DNA of 64,000 bases, taken from assembly GCA_039707655.1 (NCBI GenBank), contig CM077666.1:283701166-283765165 (forward strand), read 5' to 3'. The translations under genes and the position numbers were made by a program. The stretch comes from Elymus sibiricus. Its lineage: Eukaryota > Streptophyta > Magnoliopsida > Poales > Poaceae. The notes below the pieces were generated by a model. The model saw only the letters and a list, made by a program, of their open reading frames with translations, made no database searches and had not been told where the DNA came from. Position 1 is the first letter of the stretch, and every line of letters starts with the position of its first letter. This document shows positions 1 through 10,734 of this stretch, piece after piece.

Positions 1-147
1 ATAAAATGCAAACATAATTATGTGACCATATACAAGGCACAAACACTTACATACAAAAGTAGGGTATGCAATCGTTCTAGTTTGTATTACTATATCTAAT
101 GTGTATATATAGTGTTGTTAGCTCGATTTGCCATAACAATCGACAAC
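1..147. other. Flank left of the Gypsy element
   Basis: AT-rich sequence with no gene seen. Its last five bases (acaac, 143-147) are the left copy of the target duplication of the Gypsy element that follows. Confidence 0.6.
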
Positions 148-635
148 TGTCGGTACCGAAACCGGCAGATCTCAGGTAGGGGATCCGAATTGTGGGTCTA
201 GGAATCAATGAGTAATAGGGAACGTAGAGACAGCGATTTACCCAGGTTCGGGCCCTCTCGAAGAGGTAAAACCCTATGTCCTGCTGAATTGTATTGATGC
301 GATTGTATGAAGGTTACAGAGTTGATCTACCTCGAGATCGGATGGGCTAAACCCTAGATGGTTATGATGATTATGTGTCTCTACGGACTAAACCCTCTGG
401 CTTATATAGACACCGGAGGGACCTAGGGTTACATATGGTCGGTTGCCATCAGGGGATAAACATGCCGGTTACACTAATTATTTCTTGGAGGAGACGCCAA
501 GTCTTCGGAGGTTTCCTTCTGGTGCACGGGGTCGCCTACAATCCGTTCTTCTTGATGAGCAAAGAGTGGCCCATTAGTTCGGCCTATTAGAAATAGGCCG
601 GCAGCCCGAGTACCCCCTAGTCCGGGACACCCTCA
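148..635 (-). repeat. 3' LTR of the Gypsy element
   Basis: 488 bp, about 97% identical to 9128-9615. It is the 3' LTR because the polypurine tract adjoins its right edge on the minus strand. Confidence 0.92.
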
Positions 636-647
636 GTAGCCCCCGAA
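636..647 (-). other. Polypurine tract of the Gypsy element
   Basis: On the minus strand TTCGGGGGCTAC lies directly before the LTR start TGAGGG. This is the expected place and composition for the plus-strand primer. Confidence 0.7.
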
Positions 648-1238
648 CTAGTCTTCGAAGCCGAGGTAGACGCCGGACATCATCGGCTTTGTGGACCAGT
701 TCCCTTCCTTCCGTGACACCGGTAACAGGCCTGCATCTCCTCTGAATCGAGTTCTCCAGTGTTGCCCAGCCGCACACGCGCCGAACTATACCTCGGCCGC
801 CGAGGTGTACTGATAACTTAGCCCCGAAGGCTAGTCGCTTCGGTGTGAATAGTACCCTCACGTGACAACTTTTACCGAAGGGTCACACCCAGCCACGACC
901 GCGAGTTGGTTTATGAAAAACTCGATTCGCGGTTCGAGGCGGTTTTCATTGGCACGTCCCATCGATATGGAGATCGTGCCCTGTTTTTAAGGGATATGAT
1001 CAATAATTCGTTCTATCCCATGCGCGCATAATGGCGCGATTTATACGGAGAAATGGCGAAGCTTGCAGCGCAGTAAAGGGACCCTAGGTTTTTACAGCCC
1101 ATAAAAGGGGAACGGTCTCCATTTCCTTTGCACGCTCCCACTTCTTTCTTCGCCATTGCCTTCCCCATCTCTTGAGCTCCAGCGCCCAGATCCGCTCTCC
1201 CTCTCAAGAGCCTCTCCAGCCACCCGCTCGATCTAGCA

Positions 1239-4200
1239 ATGGCGGGTTCCGGGTCCAAGGGCAAGTGGGAGGCGTCCGTCGTCACTGAAAGCGCCATCCT
1301 GGAGCTGAAGAGCGTGGGCTATCTCCCCGCCGGCGTCGCCCACCGTGCTCCAGAGGCTGGCCAAGTCGTCCCTACGCTGCGGCAGGGCGAGAGGGTGGTG
1401 TTCCTCCCTCATTTCATTCGAGGTTTGGGTTTTCCCCTTCACCCCTTCGTCAGGGGCCTCATGTTCTTCTACGGGCTTGATTTCCATGATCTCGCCCCCA
1501 ATTCCTTCCTGCATATCTCGGCCTTCATCATCATCTGCGAGGCCTTTCTTCGGGTCCGACCACACTTCGGCCTATGGCTGAAGATCTTCAACATCAAGCC
1601 GAAGATAGTTGATGGCCAGCAGGCGGACTGCGGGGGAGCGATGGTCAGCAAGCTTCCCCGGGTGGAGTGGCCAGAGGGCACCTTCATCGAGACCGTCAAG
1701 ATTTGGCAGAAGGAATGGTTCTACATCACAGAGCCAAGGAGCGCGGATTGGGGGGCGATTCCGGCTTTCCGATCCGGACCCCCCACGAGGCTGGTCTCAT
1801 GGACCAAGAAAGGCCTCGACTGGGGGTCGAACAAGGAGGTGGCACTGCTACAGAGCCGGATCGCCAAGATGATAGAGCAAGGCGTCGAGCTTCCTAACGT
1901 GATCCAAATCATGCTCTGCCGCCGAATCCTCCCGTTCCAAGACAGGGCTTCCCCCATGTGGGCCTACAATCCCGAAGACCCGGCCACCGTGCGCAGCTTC
2001 TTCCGCACCTCCCACGCTCAACTGTGGAAGGCGCTGTTCAAGCCGCAGAAGGACTGGCCGGCCGAGGAGGAAGACATCGGCCTTGACGCCGCAAACCCCC
2101 CGCGGGAGGTATGACTAGTTTTGTTCTTATATCCGGATTGTTCCCTTTCGATAAGGTACTCAACTTTTTTGCTTCCCATCCGCAGAGCTGGCTGAAGAAG
2201 GCCGAGCGGATCGACAGCCCGGCACCGCTGCCAGAGGGGCCCAGGACGCCCCTGCTGATGGCCATGTTGGCCATGGAGCCATACGAGGCGCCGGAGAGGA
2301 AGGAGAAGAAGAAGGACAAGAAGAGGGAGGCCAGAGAGGGCCTCCGTTCCCGAGGACCCCCGGACACTAAATCCGGGGACACCCACGCTCCCTCCGCACA
2401 AGAGGAGGAGAAGGAGCAGGGGGAGGAGGGGGAGGAAGGTGACTCCCCCCGATCAAAGAAGAGGGCGGTGTCCGAGGATGCCGAGGAGGAGCCGCTTCGT
2501 CCCTCCCCCAAGAGACCATGCAGGGCCAAGGTGGCCCTGTCCAACAACAGCTCGGCTTCTGCCGAGGACTCTGAGGCCTCCGAAGAGGTTCCTTGGAGGA
2601 TTCCCAGAGCCAAGCCGCAGGCTCAAAGGTACGCGTTCTAATATTCGCTTGAGTGTCTTCGGCCGAACTGGGCTTGATATTGATCGCCTTTTTTACTTCT
2701 AACATCGCAGCCCACTGCGCGACCTCCCCACCGACCGAGTCTCGGAGGGGGATTCTCCACCGGCCGCGCTGGCGGAGAGCGGGACCGAATCGCGTGCCTC
2801 GCCTCCCCCAATCGTCGAGGAGGCCGAGGAGGTCATGTCGAGGAGGACCCCTCCCGTGCCGCACACAGGGGGAGGGGGCAACACCATCATGGCCGAGGTG
2901 AATACCTCGGCCGCCGAAGACCAGGAGGGGAGGGCCCCTCTGGTAAACGAAGAGGAGCCCGGACGATCCGAGCTCCCTCTGAGGGCGGCTCCGGAGTCGG
3001 GCACTCCGGTCTTAGAGAGGGAAGAAGCCGAAGTGCCCCCGCCACCCCCGCTCGCCCCAGAGCGGGCGTCGACTGGGTGGCCGGATGAGATGGAGGATGC
3101 TTTAACTAGCTCCTCTATCACCGAAGAGCACCGTGCCCTTATGGGCGTGGTGTTGCAAAGTCTTCGGTCCGTGGATAACGGACTAAAGGGGGCCTTCAGT
3201 GGCCTTCTCACGGGCTTCAAGGTGAGCGAAGTAATGCTTTTACCTTAGAAAAGTTCTTTTGTATAAATGTATAGCCTCATACATAGTAGCCCCTGAGACT
3301 CTGACTGGCTTGAACAAAGCCGGTCAGAGGATCGAAGATCAAAGTCTCGGATACTAATGTGTGTAGAGTGATGCGCAGGCGTCATCTTCGGCAGCAGCCG
3401 CCAACGCCGAGGAGTTGGCCGAGCTGAATCGGAAGCTCAAAAGCTCCGAGGACGACCTCAGCCTGGTGAATAAGAGGTTCGATGAAGCACAAGGCAAGTC
3501 CGAACTGTAGTGATTATTACAGCTATTTCCTTTTTGTTAAGTAAGGTTTTAAAGTAGTCTAAACGGAGTCAACCGATTTTACTACAGCTGCCGCCGCGGA
3601 GGTGGAGAACCTCAAGGCCGTGCTGAGGACGGCTCAGTTGGAGGCGGCGGAGCAGAAGTCGGCAGCCGAACAAGCAGCTGTCGAACTGGCTGCAGTGAGA
3701 ACCGCTAGCCAGAAGCGCGAGGCCAGAGTGCTGGAAGTGCAACAAGAGCTCAAAGATGCCATCACGAAATGTGAGGCTCTTGAGCAAAAGAATAAAGAGT
3801 AGGCCACCGAGCTATCCTCATTGGGGACGGTGGCCAAGGAAGCACAGACGGAGGTGCGCGGCTATCAAGAAGAGCTCCGTCAAGTCAAGCTCATTGCGGA
3901 TGGTAAGCCGTACTTGCTGCAAAGTGTCTTTGGTGGTAACAGGTTCGCTTTGATCACGCGAGTGTGGCGTTCCCCAGGTGCCTTTGCGGACCTCCCGAGG
4001 AGTGCGGCTGATGTGGCTAGGTTCTTCGCCGCCCAGGAAGGTCGGGCCGAGCAGAGGCTATTCTGGGCGCAATTTCAAGCGCCCGAACACCCTACCCTCC
4101 TCAACAACCAAATGAAGCAGCTGATGGAGCTGCATCGGATGGCGGAGCCGGTGATGAAGGACCTCTGCGTTAAGCTATGGCCTTCGGAGCCGCTGCCGAG

Positions 4201-4462
4201 CAGCTACTTCGGTCTGGTGCAGAGGCTGTACGACGCAACTCCCCAGATCGAAGCCTGGAAGCGCTCCACATGCATTGAGGGGGCTCGGATGGCCTTCGGC
4301 AAAACAATGGTACATTGGCCGAAGATAAAGCCAGCCGAGATGGCCACCGGACCTCCGCCGCCAGGGAAGGACCATAGGCGCCCCGAGCAATACTTTCCCA
4401 TCGTGATGGATGGTGCTCGGGCAGTAGAGGCCCAGTGCTCGAAAGATGTAATTTATGAGTAG
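1239..4462 (+). CDS. Antisense Gypsy-borne gene, Transposase_28-like (putative gypsy-type transposon protein)
   Basis: A spliced gene inside the Gypsy element, on the strand opposite to gag. Exons read as 1239-2108, 2186-2628, 2711-3221, 3367-3493, 3588-3902 and 3978-4462. Frame is kept across every junction, and intron 4 has a GC donor (AAG/GCAAGT). The first exon (290 codons) resembles the N-terminal domain called Transposase_28 (PF04195) in grass repeats, around LHPFVRGLMFFYGLDFHDLA. The middle is very acidic and proline/serine rich. The exon 4-5 part is an Ala/Glu/Lys-rich predicted coiled coil, and the last exon is a basic, Trp-containing C-terminal domain. One in-frame TAG at 3800-3802 truncates this copy. 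The domain name suggests a transposase, but no catalytic motif is visible and its real role is unknown. It is on the opposite strand to the LTR transcript, so it probably uses its own promoter. Confidence 0.75.
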
Positions 4463-5924
4463 ATTTATTTTCCTTGTATCCGAGGAGTTTAAAACCTTTT
4501 GCTTTGATTGGAATGCAATGTGTTGGCTGTACATATAATGTCTGCCATGTTAATTTTGACTCCTGTGCAGCCATTTCTGAACTGAAAGTTACCAGTCGTC
4601 GGCTTCAGCCCCCTGTGCAGATACTGCATGGGGTGTTTCCTCGTCATACCTTAACCCTTAGCCGACGTCTCGGTGTCCGGAGGCGGTTGTATGTACGGAA
4701 AACAAGGCAATCAGACTATGCGGTTTTAGCGCTTTCACTTAGCCATAGGAGCTTGGCGGCAGGGGCTGGTGACTAGCCCCTAGTGTATGTGATATCCGGG
4801 TATACCGAGGTCGATACCATTATCACATGGTTCCTGTGACAGAGAACCCTTCGTTTAACACGGGCTAACCTCCAATGATTTTAGGTTTGACACTAGTCAT
4901 CGGATCACCGACCAGTTCTCGCATATTATGAAGTCAGTTTTCGGCTTTCTCCACTGAGGTACTTAACCAGGCTAGCTGGAAGCACAATCGCAGTGGTTCT
5001 CCCTTTACCCTCCTAGCCGAACAATGCGGAACGTAAGAGGGCAGACACAGGAGCCGGGCAACCCAACCATTGACCAAAGACACAATTCGGAACTGATTCA
5101 TATAATGTAATATTCGTGACGCCGAGCACATATAATAAAAGTTGGTGCCGGAGTAAAGTTTGAGGCAAGATTTATGTTCGAGCCCCCGGTCTATTAGCCG
5201 GTCACTAAAAAAAAGGAACGTATCGCAAATATACTTTGGCCTGAAAAGCGGAAAGGAATATGCAGCACGAACGAATGCACAATTACCGTAGAAGAGCTTG
5301 GTATTTATTTCCTTGGAATTTGTAACGTCTATCCGTACAATCTGAACTGCCGAAGTAACTTTTACAGATACTTTAATGTATAAGAGGAAAGGTTTACACA
5401 TGGCCTTCATGAGTGGTTTGACGTCCCTACTATGTCCTGCTGCACATCTGCGCCTTCGCTCTTTATGAAGCTTCGGTATGAGTGAGGTTGTCGACTGTGT
5501 GCTCGGCGGAAGTAGTAATGTTCGGCAGACGAGCCCTTGAGAAAGGGCTTTGAGGAATCGCCGCACTGTGTCAGCTTAACGCTGATCAGGCCCTAGATGG
5601 TACCTGTAGTTGATGTTAATCCAGGAACATCTATCGGCCATGGCTCGGTCGAACTGAGCTCTTGGCTTTTGAGTCATGTGTCCCCACAGCTGACCATGGG
5701 ATCTTGAGCGCGAAGTTGTGCACTCGAGGCACGTATTTCGCGGTTGGGTAGGCCATGCTGTGGGGCGCGTATCCCTATTTAGGGTGAGCACGGGAGTGCT
5801 CCGGGGCCGAGGCCGTAGCTCGGGCGCGTTTGCGTGCGTCCAGTGCCTTGGGGGTAGACTGGGCCTGCGACGCTTCTTCGGCGGCTTGGACTTCGGCGGC
5901 TAGAGCCGCCGTGTGTTCCTCAGT
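4463..5924. other. Gypsy internal region without a recognised gene
   Basis: This is where an autonomous element would carry reverse transcriptase to integrase on the minus strand. I see only short open frames, such as 4934-5566, with no family resemblance. Just past the gag-protease stop, the same minus-strand frame stays open for about 42 more codons (Ala/Glu-rich) to a second stop near 5783. Confidence 0.6.
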
Positions 5925-8735
5925 TCAGAGCGAGCGTTCGGTATTGCCATTGATGGTAATAACGCCCTTTGATCCTGGCATCTTGAGCTTCAAGTACGCG
6001 TAGTGTGGGACGGCGTTAAAGCGGGCGAACGCTGTCCGACCGAGGAGTGTGTGATAACCACTGCGGAAAGGCACAATATCGAAGATCAAGTCCTCGCTGC
6101 GGAAGTTATCGGGAGATCCAAAGACTACTTCCAATGTTATGGATCCCGAGCAGCGTGCTTCGACGCCTGGGATTACACCTTTAAAGGTGGTGTTGCTGGG
6201 TTTGATCCTTGACGGGTCGATCCCCATTTTCCTCACTCTATCTGAATAAATCAGGTTGAGGCTGCTGCCTCCGTCCATAAGGACTCTGGTGAGGTGAAAT
6301 CCATCCACGATGGGGTCGAGTACCAGAGCCGCCGTTCCTCCATGACAGATACTGGTCGGGTGGTCTCGACGGTCGAAAGTGATCGGGCAAGCCGACCAAG
6401 GGTTGAATTTTGGGGCTACAGGCTCTAAGGCGTAGACATCCCGGAGTGCGCGTTTCCGCTCCTTCTTCGGTATATGTGTGACGTAAATCATGTTCACGGT
6501 TTTTACCTCTGGAGGGAACTGCTTTTGGCCTCCATTGTTCGGCCCGCGAGGTTCATCGTCGTCCTCGCTGCGGGGACCCTTGCTCTGCTCCTCGGCTGTG
6601 ATCTTGCCGGCCTGTTTAATTACCCAACAGTTGAGGTTGGTGTGGTTGGCGAGCTTATCCGAGGTACCGTGGATCTGGCAGGGCCTGTCCAGGATTCTGT
6701 CTAGTGCAGATGGGCCGTGCCGATTTCCTTTAGAAGGTTTTTTCCGCGGTCTTGACTTTGAGCCGCTGAATCCGGCGTTTACCGCTGCATCATCGGCTTC
6801 ACTGCCGTTGTTAGTGTGCCGGCGCTTATTATTCTTGTTGCGCCGGGGCTTCCCGTTTCCGTCCCGGGCTTCTGAAGTGTCGGGGTCTTCGGGATGGTTG
6901 CTTCGATGAGCTAACCAACTATCTTCACCCGCGCAAAAGCGGGTAATTAGGGAGGTGAGAGCCGACGTTGTTCTCGGCTTATCCTGGCCGAGCTGGCGGG
7001 CGAGCCACTCGTCCCGAATACTGTGCTTAAATGCGGCGATTGCTTTGGCGTCCGGACAGTCGACAATTTGGTTCTTTTTGATCAGGAACCGGTTCCAGAA
7101 TTGTCGAGCTGACTCCCCGGGCTGTGGAACTACGTGGCTCAGGTCGTCGGCGTCCGATGGTCGAACATAGGTGCCTTGAAAGTTAGCTCGAAATGCATCC
7201 TCGAGCTCTTCCCAGCTCCCGATGGAGTTTTTGGGTAGGCTGTTCAGCCAATGCCTTGCTGGTCCTTTGAGCTTCGGTGGTAGATATTTAATGGCGTGGA
7301 GGTCATCTCCTCTGGCCATATGAATGTGGAGAAGAAAATCTTCGATCCACACTGCTGGGTCAGTTGTCCCATCATATTGTTCTGTATTTACGGGTTTGAA
7401 CACTTCGGGGAACTGATGTTGCATCACCTCGTCAGTGAAGCACATTGGGTGTGCGGCGCCCCTGACCCGGGCCACGTCGCGCCGGAGATCGGTTGTCATC
7501 CGGGCACGGTGCTGCTCCCGAGCTCTGGCGTTCCTGTCGCGCCAGGCTTGGTATCCGTCCCGTCCAGCGGGCACATGTCCTATGAATCCATAGATGGATC
7601 TTGACTGGATTCCTCTGGCGTTCAGGTCGCGGCGCAGATCATATTGGTCATCCGGCTGAACCGGGTCTTTGCCTGCTAGGCGAGGAGGCGCGGGTGGGTA
7701 TTCGGTTTCTCCGGCCGCCCTATCCCGTCCTCGAGGGGGCGCGGGTGGGAGTTCGGTTTTCCCAGCCGTCCTATCCCGTCCTCGAGGGGGGCGGTCGGGC
7801 TGGCTTGCGTAAGTTCGTCTGGGGGGCATGGGCTCAAGGGCCTCATCCTCAAATTCTGGGAGCAGGCGCCGCCGTGGGTAACTCTTGTATTGACCCTGAC
7901 GTTGATCATCAAGGCCTTCTTCAGCAGCTAAGACCATCGTCCATCTGTCGTTGAGCGTATCCTGTTCGGCTTTTAGCTGCTGTTGCTTCCTCTTGAAGCT
8001 TCGGGCAGTGGCGATGAGTTGCCGCTTGAATCTCTCTTGCTCCAGGGGGTCCTCTGGGACGATGAAGTCCTCGGGTCCGAGGCTATCCTCCTCTTCGGAC
8101 GGAAGGAGGTAATTGCTGTCCTCGGAGTCCTCAGGACCGCCCTGGTCCTCGTGCCCTTCAGGGGCATCATGGTGTTGTTCGGGGGTGTTGTCGCCGAGCT
8201 CCCCCATGTTATCCGGAGTGTCGTTATCTCCGGTGCCGTTTGTGTCTGTGTTATTTTCCCTGCCCTTTCCTCGCCCTTCGGCTCGCCGTCGTCGGCGTTT
8301 GGGCGGTTCCTCGGCGGGGCCGTCGCCGTCCTTCATGGTCGTGTCGCCGTCCTTCTTGGGGGTGTCGACCATGTAAACGTCGTAGGTGGAGGTGGCGGTC
8401 CATTTTCCGGTGTTGGAGATGGCAAGGGAGGGAGTCGTATAAGGCGGGACGTCGATATCCTCGTCCATGTCGTCAGCCTCCTCGGAGGTGTAGTCCAGCA
8501 TGTCGGTTAAATCCTTGACAGTGGCTACCAAGTGGGTGGTGGGTGGGACGCAGAATTCCACGCGGTTGGCCTCCTGTCCGACCTGCTCCTGGTCTGAGGA
8601 CGGGCCATCCGCGATACTCATCGTCTGGATCCGATCTAACATCTCGCTTAAAAGCGAGAGGTCCACCGGACCCATCCCTGGGCATACTTCGGAGTCGAAC
8701 TCTGGTGTGCCGGCGTCGGAAGTGTGCTCGGCCAA
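5925..8735 (-). CDS. Gag-protease polyprotein of the Gypsy element (936 aa)
   Basis: One long frame of 936 residues. The N-terminal third is acidic and low in complexity, with Pro/Arg repeats near residue 320. A retrotransposon gag (capsid) domain follows at about 440-580 (RHWLNSLPKNSIGSWEELED). After it come a basic Lys/Arg stretch and a retropepsin-like domain with the active-site motif MDGGSSLNLIY near residue 820 and the later LLGRTAF strand. Gag would form the virus-like particle and the protease would cut it. The frame ends just after the protease domain, where autonomous relatives continue into reverse transcriptase. The in-frame TGA at 5927-5925 is followed by more open sequence, so the true C-terminus may originally have lain further on. 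The start at 8735 is the first ATG of the long frame; a small leader ORF precedes it. Confidence 0.88.
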   Translation of the reverse strand: MAEHTSDAGTPEFDSEVCPGMGPVDLSLLSEMLDRIQTMSIADGPSSDQEQVGQEANRVEFCVPPTTHLVATVKDLTDMLDYTSEEADDMDEDIDVPPYTTPSLAISNTGKWTATSTYDVYMVDTPKKDGDTTMKDGDGPAEEPPKRRRRRAEGRGKGRENNTDTNGTGDNDTPDNMGELGDNTPEQHHDAPEGHEDQGGPEDSEDSNYLLPSEEEDSLGPEDFIVPEDPLEQERFKRQLIATARSFKRKQQQLKAEQDTLNDRWTMVLAAEEGLDDQRQGQYKSYPRRRLLPEFEDEALEPMPPRRTYASQPDRPPRGRDRTAGKTELPPAPPRGRDRAAGETEYPPAPPRLAGKDPVQPDDQYDLRRDLNARGIQSRSIYGFIGHVPAGRDGYQAWRDRNARAREQHRARMTTDLRRDVARVRGAAHPMCFTDEVMQHQFPEVFKPVNTEQYDGTTDPAVWIEDFLLHIHMARGDDLHAIKYLPPKLKGPARHWLNSLPKNSIGSWEELEDAFRANFQGTYVRPSDADDLSHVVPQPGESARQFWNRFLIKKNQIVDCPDAKAIAAFKHSIRDEWLARQLGQDKPRTTSALTSLITRFCAGEDSWLAHRSNHPEDPDTSEARDGNGKPRRNKNNKRRHTNNGSEADDAAVNAGFSGSKSRPRKKPSKGNRHGPSALDRILDRPCQIHGTSDKLANHTNLNCWVIKQAGKITAEEQSKGPRSEDDDEPRGPNNGGQKQFPPEVKTVNMIYVTHIPKKERKRALRDVYALEPVAPKFNPWSACPITFDRRDHPTSICHGGTAALVLDPIVDGFHLTRVLMDGGSSLNLIYSDRVRKMGIDPSRIKPSNTTFKGVIPGVEARCSGSITLEVVFGSPDNFRSEDLIFDIVPFRSGYHTLLGRTAFARFNAVPHYAYLKLKMPGSKGVITINGNTERSL

Positions 8736-8753
8736 GGATGGCCCTTGGTTTTC

Positions 8754-9083
8754 TCACGCCGTAGTTGGATCCGGACTCAAGGCCAGATCCGAACTAGGGA
8801 TCGGCCCGGGAATGGGGCAGAGGAGAGGATCCGAGGTTAAGGCCTCAGGGTTATTAGGCTCCTCAGGTAAAGCTGAGAACCTAGTAAGGACCAGGTCGCC
8901 CCGAGAATCGGCGACATACTCTAGGTTGCCGAACCTGATTTCCTGCCCAGGGGCAAAGCTGTCGACCTGGTCAAGGTGACCGGTCTGATCGGCGTGCAGC
9001 ACAATGCTGCCGAACGCGAAGAGTTGTCCGGGGACGAAGATATCCCCGCTGCGGATGCCATCGCTGATGAGAAGGCGAGCCAT
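8754..9083 (-). CDS. Leader ORF between 5' LTR and gag (109 aa), unknown
   Basis: An open frame starting MARLLISDG at 9083 and ending 18 bases before the gag ATG. The frame extends upstream into the LTR, so the start is a choice: this ATG is the first one well inside the transcribed leader. It reads as a compact hydrophobic/acidic protein (GDIFVPGQLFAFGSIVLHAD) with no motif I recognise. It could be a short uORF that affects gag translation, or part of a longer gag precursor separated by a frame change. Confidence 0.4.
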   Translation of the reverse strand: MARLLISDGIRSGDIFVPGQLFAFGSIVLHADQTGHLDQVDSFAPGQEIRFGNLEYVADSRGDLVLTRFSALPEEPNNPEALTSDPLLCPIPGPIPSSDLALSPDPTTA

Positions 9084-9127
9084 TGATCCCTGGTGACCCA
9101 CGGCGGAACTCTCAATGAAAGAACCAA

Positions 9128-9615
9128 TGTCGGTACCGAAACCGGCAGATCTCGGGTAGGGGGTCCGAACTGTGGGTCTAGGAATCAATGAGTAACAGGG
9201 AACGTAGAGACAACGATTTACCCAGGTTCGGGCCCTCTCGAAGAGGTAAAACCCTACATCCTGTTGGATTGTATTCATGCGATTGTATGAAGGTTACAGA
9301 GTTGATCTACCTCGAGATCGGATGGGCTAAACCCAAGATGGTTATGATGATTCTGTGTCTCTACGGACTAAACCCTCTGGCTTATATAGACACCGGAGGG
9401 ACCTAGGGTTACATATGGTCGGTTGCCATCAGGGGATAAACATGCCGGTTACACTAATTATTTCTTGGAGGAGACGCCAAGTCTTCGGAGGTTTCCTTCT
9501 GGTGCACGGGGTCGCCTACAATCCGGTCTTCTTGATGAGCAAAGAGCGGCCCATTAGTCTGGCCTATTAGAAATAGGCCGGCAGCCCGAGTACCCCCTAG
9601 TCCGGGACACCCTCA
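9128..9615 (-). repeat. 5' LTR of the Gypsy element
   Basis: 488 bp, TG...CA when read on the minus strand, followed on the plus strand by the acaac duplication (9616-9620). I could not assign a primer-binding site with confidence. The leader next to the LTR reads TTGGTTCTTTCATTG on the minus strand. Confidence 0.92.
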
Positions 9616-9620
9616 ACAAC

Positions 9621-10734
9621 CACATCTTAAACATAATTTCACTTATTTTTTGAGTGAAATTCATACTTCTGTCATGCATTTGAATTTGTATCTTTCTCGC
9701 ATTTTTCTTCTAGATTTATAATACCGCGGTTTTTCAAATTTTGCCGTACTTAAAATCTATAGCTCTAATTATGGAATTCAAGGATAGGGAGGGATTTAAA
9801 TTTTGGACGACAATAACGAGCCGACCTTCCCTCGGGAAGGCCACCTGAGCGAACAAATGTTCCCTACAGGAGGCTCGTTTGAGCGAACGAACGTTCCATA
9901 TAGGAGGCTCGTTTGAGCGAACGAACGTTCCCTACTGGAGGCTCGTTTGGGCGAACGTGCCATCAGAGAGTGTTTCCTCAAAAAAATCCTGTCAGCGAAC
10001 GCTCAGAAATTGACATGCTACAACAGATATGTTTGCCATGAAAGAAAGAATTGCCATGCTAACAAAAAAACATGTCAGGAATTTTTCATGTTGCACTAGA
10101 GTAAATTGCCATGTGTTCAGTGATTTTCCATGATGCAACATAGAGAATTGCAGGCTAAAAAAGTAAAAATTCACCCACATGTTCAAGAATTTGCCATGCT
10201 ACATAGAGGAGCTGCCATACATGCTTCTAAGTAATTGTCATGCTACATCATATGGTGTCATTGCTATACATGGAGTCCTTCCCTCTAGATGGTGTATGAG
10301 AGCAAACATTTGCGTCGTTCCCCCGGGAGGGTGCATGTGATCGAACATGAATTGCCACGTGTGTCGCTTTGAGATTCACACACGAGAATTGGACGTACTA
10401 GAGAGCTAGCATTCCCTAGAAAAAACACTCCTAGAGAACGTCAGCTCTATAGCTTTTCCATAAATTTTATGTCGTGTTCGGTTTTTCGCACTTGACAAAC
10501 AAATGATTTTCCAGTCATGAGTTGTGTTTATTGTAACCATTTTTATACCAACCATAGGTACAATCATGTCTTGTGGTGAATCAGATAGTGCCTTGATACC
10601 ATAACCTAGAGCCTAGCTTGGACAACGAAATTGTGGTCGAAACAACTCTAATTTCAAAAACTGATCACCACAAACACAATATATTAAGCTCATTTGATGG
10701 TTAAATGCAAACAAATTGGCTATGATACATGACA
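9621..10734. other. Intergenic repeat-like DNA
   Basis: No gene seen. 9826-9965 holds a short tandem repeat (separate entry). 10010-10280 is peppered with the word TGCCATG(C/T) in AT-rich context, as in decayed grass repeats. The rest has no recognisable structure. Confidence 0.5.
9826..9965. repeat. Tandem repeat, about 34-36 bp unit
   Basis: Three to four imperfect copies of a unit built around GGAGGCTCGTTTGAGCGAAC and GAACGTTCC. Part of each unit (gttcg/cgaac) can pair with itself. Confidence 0.65.

Larger units (their letters stand above)
148..9615 (-). mobile_element. Complete Ty3/Gypsy LTR retrotransposon, pol-less, with antisense gene
   Basis: Two 488-bp direct repeats (148-635 and 9128-9615) bound the element. 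It is flanked by the same 5 bp, acaac, at 143-147 and 9616-9620, so both ends are intact. Read on the minus strand the LTRs begin TGAGGGTGTCCCGG and end CGACA, and a polypurine tract lies next to the left LTR, so transcription runs right to left. Inside are a leader ORF, a gag-protease ORF, and on the opposite strand a spliced gene of the Transposase_28 (putative gypsy-type transposon) kind. No reverse transcriptase, RNase H or integrase was seen, so it must depend on an autonomous partner. I counted about 16 differences between the LTRs (about 96.7% identity), which suggests insertion roughly 1.3 million years ago at 1.3e-8 substitutions per site per year. Antisense extra ORFs are known in the Tat/Retand branch of plant Gypsy elements. 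Assignment to that branch is inference. Confidence 0.93.

Noticed and set aside
4934..5566. 210-aa minus-strand ORF in the Gypsy element as a pol remnant
   Set aside because: No reverse transcriptase, RNase H or integrase motif can be found in it.
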